From assembly GCF_000454065.1 (NCBI RefSeq), contig NZ_ATNE01000001.1, positions 622,501 to 686,500 on the forward strand: a DNA stretch of 64,000 bases, in the 5' to 3' direction. Position 1 is the first letter of the stretch. Every line of letters starts with the position of its first letter. The notes beneath the pieces are model-generated. The model did no database searches. It was given only the letters and a program-made list of their open reading frames with translations, and was not told where the DNA came from. Origin of the DNA: Brevibacillus thermoruber 423 (GTDB taxonomy: Bacteria; Bacillota; Bacilli; Brevibacillales; Brevibacillaceae). Positions 59,377 through 64,000 of this stretch are shown here, piece by piece. A program made the translations under genes and the position numbers.

Positions 59377-59528
59377 CACGATCCCTCCCATGCAGTCCTC
59401 TGTTCTTCGCGCTTTGTCTCGTGTTCTGTCAGGGTGCCCTCGAATCGGTGCGGCCTGTCACCATCCCGTTCGCCGCGTTTGCCATCCGCCGCCCTCCTTC
59501 TGTTCGTGACGCCATTTCCCCCTACCAT
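59376..59528 (-). CDS. Possible small basic protein coupled to yfhP
   Basis: A 50-codon frame with an ATG at 59528 ends in TGATG, sharing one base with the yfhP start. The product is highly charged (RRRAADGKRGERDGDRPHRF, then TLTEHETKREEQRTAWEGS), recalling YfhD-like or spore small proteins often near yfhP. No SD precedes this ATG. In another frame an 18-codon ORF with a perfect SD (GAAGGAGGG) occupies the same stretch, so which is used is open. Confidence 0.3.
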   Translation of the reverse strand: MVGGNGVTNRRRAADGKRGERDGDRPHRFEGTLTEHETKREEQRTAWEGS

Positions 59529-59615
59529 GACTGTACGACAAAACGATCGTCCGTGGTTAAACGGCAGGTTAAGGATTGCCAAAGATTCCGCCGGTTCCCT
59601 TTACGGTTTCGCAAC

Positions 59616-59659
59616 AAAAGACCCCCGCCGGAGCTGCAGATCGCAGCACCGGCGGGGGT
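59616..59659 (-). terminator. Terminator of pepF
   Basis: ACCCCCGCCGG-GCTGC pairs with GCAGC-CCGGCGGGGGT, a long GC-rich stem with single-base bulges, followed by CTTTTG on the minus strand. Confidence 0.85.
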
Positions 59660-59762
59660 TCCCCCATCCATGGCCGCCAGTCGGCCTGGCGGATGCGCGC
59701 GGCGCGGACCGGTTCCCCTTCGGTCGTCGGGAAGCCGTCCGCTCGCGCTGAAATGCCCCGCT

Positions 59763-61547
59763 TTATTTCGTCAGGCTGAGAAACTCGTCGATGTCGGCTA
59801 CGGCCAAATCCACCGCCTTCTGCCAAAACCGGATGTCGGTGATGTCCTCGCCCAGATGGCGCATCGCCAGCTCTTCCACGGTCATCCGTCCCGTATCGCG
59901 CAGCAGGGCGTCGTACTTGTCGGCAAAGGCCGGCCCTTCCTGCAGGGCGCGCGCGTACACGCTCAGGCTGAACAGATAGCCGAAGGTGTACGGGAAGTTG
60001 TAGAACGGATAGGTCGTGATGTAAAAATGCAGCTTGGACGCCCAGAAAAGCGGCTCGTATTCGGCCAGCGCGTCGCGGTACGCCTTTCGCTGGGCTTCCA
60101 GCATCAGCCGGTTCAGCTCCTCTACGCTGACCAGCCCGTATTTCCGCTTTTCGTAAAAGCGTTTCTCAAACAGGAAGCGGGCCTGGATGTTCATGAAAAA
60201 GGAGACGGTCTGCTGCACTTTGTCTTCCAGGAGAGCCACCCGCTCCTCCGCACTGGCCGCGTTCTTCACCGCCGCGTCCGCCACGATCATTTCCGCAAAC
60301 GTGGAAGCCGTCTCCGCCACGTTCATCGCGTAGTTTTGCGTCAGCGGCGGCAGATCGTTCATGACGTGCTGGTGATAGGCGTGCCCCAGTTCATGAGCCA
60401 GGGTGGACACGTTTTGCAGGCTGCCCGCGTAGGTCATAAACACGCGGGACTCGCCCCTCGCCGGAAAGCTGGTGCAGAAGCCGCCCGGCCGTTTGCCCGT
60501 CCGGTCCTCCGCCTCGATCCACCCGTTTTCGAAGGCGTTTTGGGCAAAGGCGGCCAGCTTCGGGCTGAACCGGCCAAACTGTTCGAGGATGAACGCAGCG
60601 CCTTCCTCATAGGACATCTTCTTGTGCTGGCGGCCGACCGGAGCGGACACGTCGTACCAGCTCAATTTGTCCACGCCCAGCAGCTTGGCCTTGCGCTCCA
60701 GGTACGCGACGAGCCGGTCCTTGCGGTTGTCGATCGCCTGCCACATCGCGTCCAGCGTCTTTTCCTGCATCCGCCCGATGTCAAGCGGCTCGCGCAGCAC
60801 GGAATCCCAGCCCCGATGCCGGTACAGCGCCAGGCGAAAGCCGCCCAGGTGATTGAGCGCCTGTGCGCACAGTTCCGCTTCCTGCGCCCAGGCCTCCTGC
60901 CATTTGGCGAACACGCGGGCGCGGACGCTGCGGTCCGGGTGGTGCATCAGGTTGGCGGCCTGGCCGACGGAGAGACGCTTCGTTTCGCCATCCACCTCTA
61001 CTTCGATTGTCATGCGGCCGACGACGGTATTGTAGAGATCCTGCCAGGCGTGGTATCCGTCCACGGCCAGGTCGTTGGCCAGTACTTCCTGCGCGGGCGG
61101 CAGCTTTTCCATCGCCCGTCTGCGCCGTTCATTGAGATTGAACGCGACCGGCTTCACCTCCGGAGCGGCGAGCAGCTTGTTCCAGACCGGCTCGTCGATC
61201 GCGAGCAGGTGTTCCTCCCATTTGGCCAGCGCCGCGGCAAATGAGGCGGCAACGGTTTTCACCCGTCCGCCCAGGAGCTTGGCCTGTTCGTCCTTTACAT
61301 CTTGGGCGGTCAGGCAGGAGACGAACGCCCCCGCCTCCTTCAGCCGGACGGCAATGCTCTGCACCTGGGCCAGCATGGAGACAAACGCATCCTCGTCGTC
61401 CATCCGCACGCGGTCCGCGCTCACCTGCGCCTGCAGAGCGGCAATATCTCCTTCCAACATGCTGAGAAACGCGCGAAATGACTCCGACTCGCTTCCGCCG
61501 GAAAACAGCACCTCCAGATTCCAGCGCTGCGGCAAACGTTTTTCCAT
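59763..61547 (-). CDS. pepF: Oligoendopeptidase F (peptidase M3B)
   Basis: 594 residues from the ATG at 61547 with SD GGGAGGG. The zinc site is LAHELGHAYHQHVM, with the third ligand in the helix AETASTFAEMIVAD. N-terminal PepF helices (RWNLEVLFSGG, LAKWEEHLLAIDEPVWNKLL) and the end DITDIRFWQKAVDLA are intact. It cleaves short peptides in the cytoplasm. It is monocistronic with a strong terminator. Confidence 0.95.
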   Translation of the reverse strand: MEKRLPQRWNLEVLFSGGSESESFRAFLSMLEGDIAALQAQVSADRVRMDDEDAFVSMLAQVQSIAVRLKEAGAFVSCLTAQDVKDEQAKLLGGRVKTVAASFAAALAKWEEHLLAIDEPVWNKLLAAPEVKPVAFNLNERRRRAMEKLPPAQEVLANDLAVDGYHAWQDLYNTVVGRMTIEVEVDGETKRLSVGQAANLMHHPDRSVRARVFAKWQEAWAQEAELCAQALNHLGGFRLALYRHRGWDSVLREPLDIGRMQEKTLDAMWQAIDNRKDRLVAYLERKAKLLGVDKLSWYDVSAPVGRQHKKMSYEEGAAFILEQFGRFSPKLAAFAQNAFENGWIEAEDRTGKRPGGFCTSFPARGESRVFMTYAGSLQNVSTLAHELGHAYHQHVMNDLPPLTQNYAMNVAETASTFAEMIVADAAVKNAASAEERVALLEDKVQQTVSFFMNIQARFLFEKRFYEKRKYGLVSVEELNRLMLEAQRKAYRDALAEYEPLFWASKLHFYITTYPFYNFPYTFGYLFSLSVYARALQEGPAFADKYDALLRDTGRMTVEELAMRHLGEDITDIRFWQKAVDLAVADIDEFLSLTK

Positions 61548-61685
61548 ATCGATCCCTCCCTCGCCATTGTAGCGCAGAAAGCGCGCGGATGTGCACCGCG
61601 ACACGGATTGCGTGAAACAATTTTTGCTACGGCGCGAATGGTCTCCCGATTCTTGCCGCATGTTAGGTGCCTGCCGCCGCGTATG

Positions 61686-61710
61686 AAAAAAGGGACGCCT
61701 CATCGCGTCC
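61686..61710 (-). terminator. Terminator overlapping the mobB stop
   Basis: GGACGC and GCGTCC around GATGAG, followed by CTTTTTT on the minus strand. The stem includes the mobB stop codon. Confidence 0.85.
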
Positions 61711-62212
61711 TTTCCTTATTATATAGTGCGCGGACAAACGCCGCGATGCCTGCCGCGTCGTCAATGGCGTACACCGGCAGCGCCGGGTGCTCAAACGGTT
61801 CCCAGCTTGCCACAGCCACGGGCCGGGTGACTGCCTCCAGCAGCTCGCGGTGCGCCGGTTCGCGGAGCACGACCAGTTTCTCGTAGTCCTCCCGTTTGAA
61901 TCCCTCGACCAGCACAAGATCGGCGCCGGCGTCCGCCATCCGCTCCACCAGGACAGGCAGCGGCACGGGGTTCAGCTCCAGCATTGCCGTCTTGGTCCGC
62001 GAGGCGATCGCCACCAGCGACGCTCCCGCCTCCCGGTAGCGCCACGTGTCCTTGCCCGGCCGGTCCCACTCAAAATCGTGACCGCCGTCGTGCTTGATCA
62101 CGCCGACGCGCAGGCACGTCTGCTCCAGCAGCGGAATCAGTCGGGTCAACAGCGTTGTCTTGCCCGAATCGGAATAGCCTACCACCTGCAGCACCATCGG
62201 TTTGTTCGCCAT
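61700..62212 (-). CDS. mobB: Molybdopterin-guanine dinucleotide biosynthesis adapter MobB
   Basis: 170 residues. The P-loop is VVGYSDSGKTTLLTRLIPLL; VIKHDGGHDFEWDRPGKDTWRY, VLVEGFKREDYEKLVV and a final YAIDDAAGIAAFVRALY match MobB. It binds GTP and assists attachment of GMP to molybdopterin with MobA, which is not in this window. It starts 3 bases after the moeA stop, so the two are cotranscribed. Confidence 0.94.
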   Translation of the reverse strand: MANKPMVLQVVGYSDSGKTTLLTRLIPLLEQTCLRVGVIKHDGGHDFEWDRPGKDTWRYREAGASLVAIASRTKTAMLELNPVPLPVLVERMADAGADLVLVEGFKREDYEKLVVLREPAHRELLEAVTRPVAVASWEPFEHPALPVYAIDDAAGIAAFVRALYNKERTR

Positions 62213-62215
62213 GCG

Positions 62216-63475
62216 CTACGCCTCATCTCTCCAGTCCGGCGCGGCGTGGGGAATCACGTCGACGGTCTCTCCCGCCTGTTTGCCCCTGCCGCCTGCCGGG
62301 ATGATCAGGAAGCATTCGCTTTTGCCCAGCGTCGCCAGGTTGCCCGCCTTGTCGTTGTGGTCGGGGACGACGTACAGCTTTCCCTCCCGCTCCGTTAGCC
62401 GGCCGCGCAAATAGCGCGGGTAGGGACACGGTTTGTCGTAGGTCTCCGCCAGCGTGGCCCGGATGCGGCGCAGGCCCGCCTCCCGGTCTCCCTGCAGCCG
62501 GCGCAGCACGGGACGGACGAACAGCTCGGCGCCGAGAAAACAGGCCCCCGGATTGCCCGACAGCGCACAGACCAGTTTGTCGCGGTACAGGAGGGCGGTT
62601 GTCGGTCCGCCCGGCCGCATCGCGACCCGGTTGAACAGCAGGGTGACGTCCGGATCGTCCGCCAACGCAGCCATCACGTCGAAATCGCCGACCGACACCC
62701 CGCCGCTCGTCACCAGCAGGTCAACCTCCTCCAGACATTTGGCCATGTGCCGCTTGGCCAGGGCCAGATCGTCCGGCAATCGTCCGTACAAAACAGGGAT
62801 GCCGCCCGCCTCGGCGATCATGGCGGACAGCATCACCGCGTTGCTGTTGCGAATTTTCCCCGGCTCGAGCGGCTGGTCCACGTCCAGCAGTTCCGTGCCG
62901 GTGGAAATCAACCCGACGCGCGGTCTGCGAACGACCGGAACCTGCGCGTAGCCAAACGTCGCCAACACCGCCAGGGTTCCCGCGTTGATCCGCGTTCCCG
63001 CTTGGGCCACGCACGTCCCGGCGGCGATTTCTTCTCCCCGGCGGGAGATGTTTTCCCCGGGGTGAAGCGCTCGTTTTACCCCGACCCACTCCAGCAGCTC
63101 GCCGGGCTGCTCCGTCTGTTCGAACATGATCACGGCATCGGCTCCCGGCGGCATCATCGCGCCAGTCATGATCCGGACAGCTGTTCCGGCCGTTACCGTC
63201 TGCCGGGGGATCTGTCCGGCCCCGACCGTTTCCAGCACCCGCAAGCGAACCGGCCGGTCAGGAGTGGCCCCGGCCGTATCCGCCGCTCTCACGGCAAACC
63301 CGTCCAGCGGCGAGCGGTCAAACGGCGGCATGTCGCACGTGGCGGCGAGATCCCGGGCCAACGTCCGCCCGTGCGCTTCGCCAATGCCGACCTGTTCTTC
63401 CTGAAGCGGCGTCAGGCCCGCCAACAGCCTGCGCAGCGCTTCCTCCACGCTGATGGTTTGTCGCTGAAAGTGCAT
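62216..63475 (-). CDS. moeA: Molybdopterin molybdenumtransferase MoeA
   Basis: 419 residues with complete MoeA domains: SVEEALRRLLAG, DMPPFDRSPLDGFAVRA, VRIMTGAMMPPGADAVIM, the MPT-binding RVGLISTGTELLDVDQPLEPGKIRNSN region, LLVTSGGVSVGDFD and LVCALSGNPGACFLGAELF. It inserts molybdate into adenylated molybdopterin. SD GGAGGAAC precedes the ATG. It forms an operon with mobB; other moa genes are not nearby. Confidence 0.96.
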   Translation of the reverse strand: MHFQRQTISVEEALRRLLAGLTPLQEEQVGIGEAHGRTLARDLAATCDMPPFDRSPLDGFAVRAADTAGATPDRPVRLRVLETVGAGQIPRQTVTAGTAVRIMTGAMMPPGADAVIMFEQTEQPGELLEWVGVKRALHPGENISRRGEEIAAGTCVAQAGTRINAGTLAVLATFGYAQVPVVRRPRVGLISTGTELLDVDQPLEPGKIRNSNAVMLSAMIAEAGGIPVLYGRLPDDLALAKRHMAKCLEEVDLLVTSGGVSVGDFDVMAALADDPDVTLLFNRVAMRPGGPTTALLYRDKLVCALSGNPGACFLGAELFVRPVLRRLQGDREAGLRRIRATLAETYDKPCPYPRYLRGRLTEREGKLYVVPDHNDKAGNLATLGKSECFLIIPAGGRGKQAGETVDVIPHAAPDWRDEA

Positions 63476-63651
63476 CGTCTGTTCCTCCTTCTGCTTCGAA
63501 ACCCGTTCCCTGATGTCGCGCCGGTCAGCCGGCGTTTACGTCCGATTCCTTGCTGCGTCTCTTCGCGCATGTCCACGCTTTTTCACGTGCCCCCCGCCTT
63601 TTCCCTTGACGGCTCGTTGATCCCCCGTTTTCCGGCGCGCAGCGCAGGACG

Positions 63652-63720
63652 AAAAAAAAAGACAACCCTCCCATGAACCAGTCCCTTCTCATCGGACAGA
63701 GAATGTCCACGGTGGTTGTC
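63652..63720 (-). terminator. Long-loop terminator upstream of moeA
   Basis: GACAACC (63714-63720 on the plus strand as GGTTGTC) pairs with GGTTGTC around about 46 bases that can fold further (GGACA/TGTCC or TTCTC/GAGAA) and is followed by nine Ts on the minus strand. It ends the gene entering from the right edge. The elaborate loop could be a regulatory RNA; I recognise no class. 63476-63651 shows no gene. Confidence 0.7.
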
Positions 63721-63811
63721 TCAGGCAGGGTCGCTACCAAGTCCCAACTACGCGCGTGTTTCGAATGCCGTCTTGTCTGCCCGGCAAACAGGGTCGCTGC
63801 TTCCTGCAGAC

Positions 63812-64000
63812 TCACGACTCGTTTTTAAACTTTTTCTCGATGTCTTGATCAAAGACGAAAATGGACATGCCAAAATCGCGTTCAATGTCAATATCGACGA
63901 ATAAATCGACGAAGTTTGCGCCCAGAAATGACTCCATCTCGACCGGCCGGTTTTTGCGGTACATGTCCTTTACCATTTCCGTACGGGCCGCGCGGAGCAT
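63812..64000 (-). CDS. Hypothetical protein, C-terminal end (partial)
   Basis: 63 codons enter from the right edge and end at 63812. Readable features: MVKDMYRKNRPVEMESFLGA and an acidic NFVDLFVDIDIERDFGM, FDQDIEKKF. The segment has a mixed helix/strand pattern with acidic pairs. The true start is outside the window and no family is recognised. The long-loop terminator lies about 90 bases past its stop. Confidence 0.5.
   Translation of the reverse strand: MLRAARTEMVKDMYRKNRPVEMESFLGANFVDLFVDIDIERDFGMSIFVFDQDIEKKFKNES

Noticed and set aside
63525-63815. A minus-strand frame overlapping the stop of the gene at the right edge (GTGA)
   Set aside because: It would run through the terminator hairpin and T tract at 63652-63720, has no SD and no coding pattern.

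Overview
The window looks like the chromosome of a GC-rich, endospore-forming Bacillota. The best guess is a Brevibacillus- or Paenibacillaceae-like organism, inferred from gene families rather than a marker gene. The support is spoVR and yfhP homologues, an aa3-600-type qoxABCD menaquinol oxidase, a DctBSR/DctP dicarboxylate system, a Bacillus-type CbiH60 and CbiX, strong AGGAGG ribosome binding sites, sigma-A promoters and CcpA cre boxes. No tRNA, rRNA, CRISPR array or intact insertion sequence was seen.

Layout. 1-10.9 kb holds transport and sensing: a partial oligopeptide-binding lipoprotein, the C4-dicarboxylate sensor dctB<>dctS-dctR, an ArsR/SRPBCC pair, a TrpD2-like protein, the transporter dctP with a cre box and tandem 9-mers, and an unusual PTS EIIC-like fusion protein. 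10.9-14.8 kb has lplJ, an HxlR/MFS divergent pair and a two-gene SMR exporter preceded by a guanidine-I (ykkC) riboswitch. 15-21.6 kb is an acid-sugar locus (PrpR-like regulator, kdgT, dtnK-like kinase, pdxA2, CitE-like lyase) with a second, divergent ykkC-like attenuator before the lyase gene.

21.6-41.2 kb is one minus-strand run of 20 cobalamin genes behind a single B12 riboswitch. It covers the anaerobic route from uroporphyrinogen III (cobA, sirC, cbiX, cbiL, cbiH60, cbiF, cbiG, cbiD, cbiJ, cbiET, cbiC, cbiA) to corrinoid adenosylation, side-chain and nucleotide-loop assembly (cobO, cobQ, cbiB, cobD, cobU, cobS, cobT, cobC). Most junctions overlap by 4-17 bases. 41.2-42.75 kb contains an AT-rich island with gene remnants.

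42.7-64 kb is mixed housekeeping: a VanX-like dipeptidase, small membrane proteins, a DHA2 exporter, a compact FAD oxidoreductase, qoxABCD, spoVR, DUF423 and arylamine N-acetyltransferase genes, DoxX, UppP, a truncated MFS gene, YfhP, oligoendopeptidase F, MobB and MoeA.

How parts work together: DctB/DctS/DctR probably control dctP about 4 kb away, since both regions carry ACCAAAA-type motifs. The PrpR-like regulator lacks the sigma-54 contact loop, and a near-identical 17-base site lies downstream of its own promoter and of the kdgT promoter, so it may act as a repressor with sigma-A. The two ykkC-class RNAs flank the CitE-like gene, one read-through attenuator on each side.
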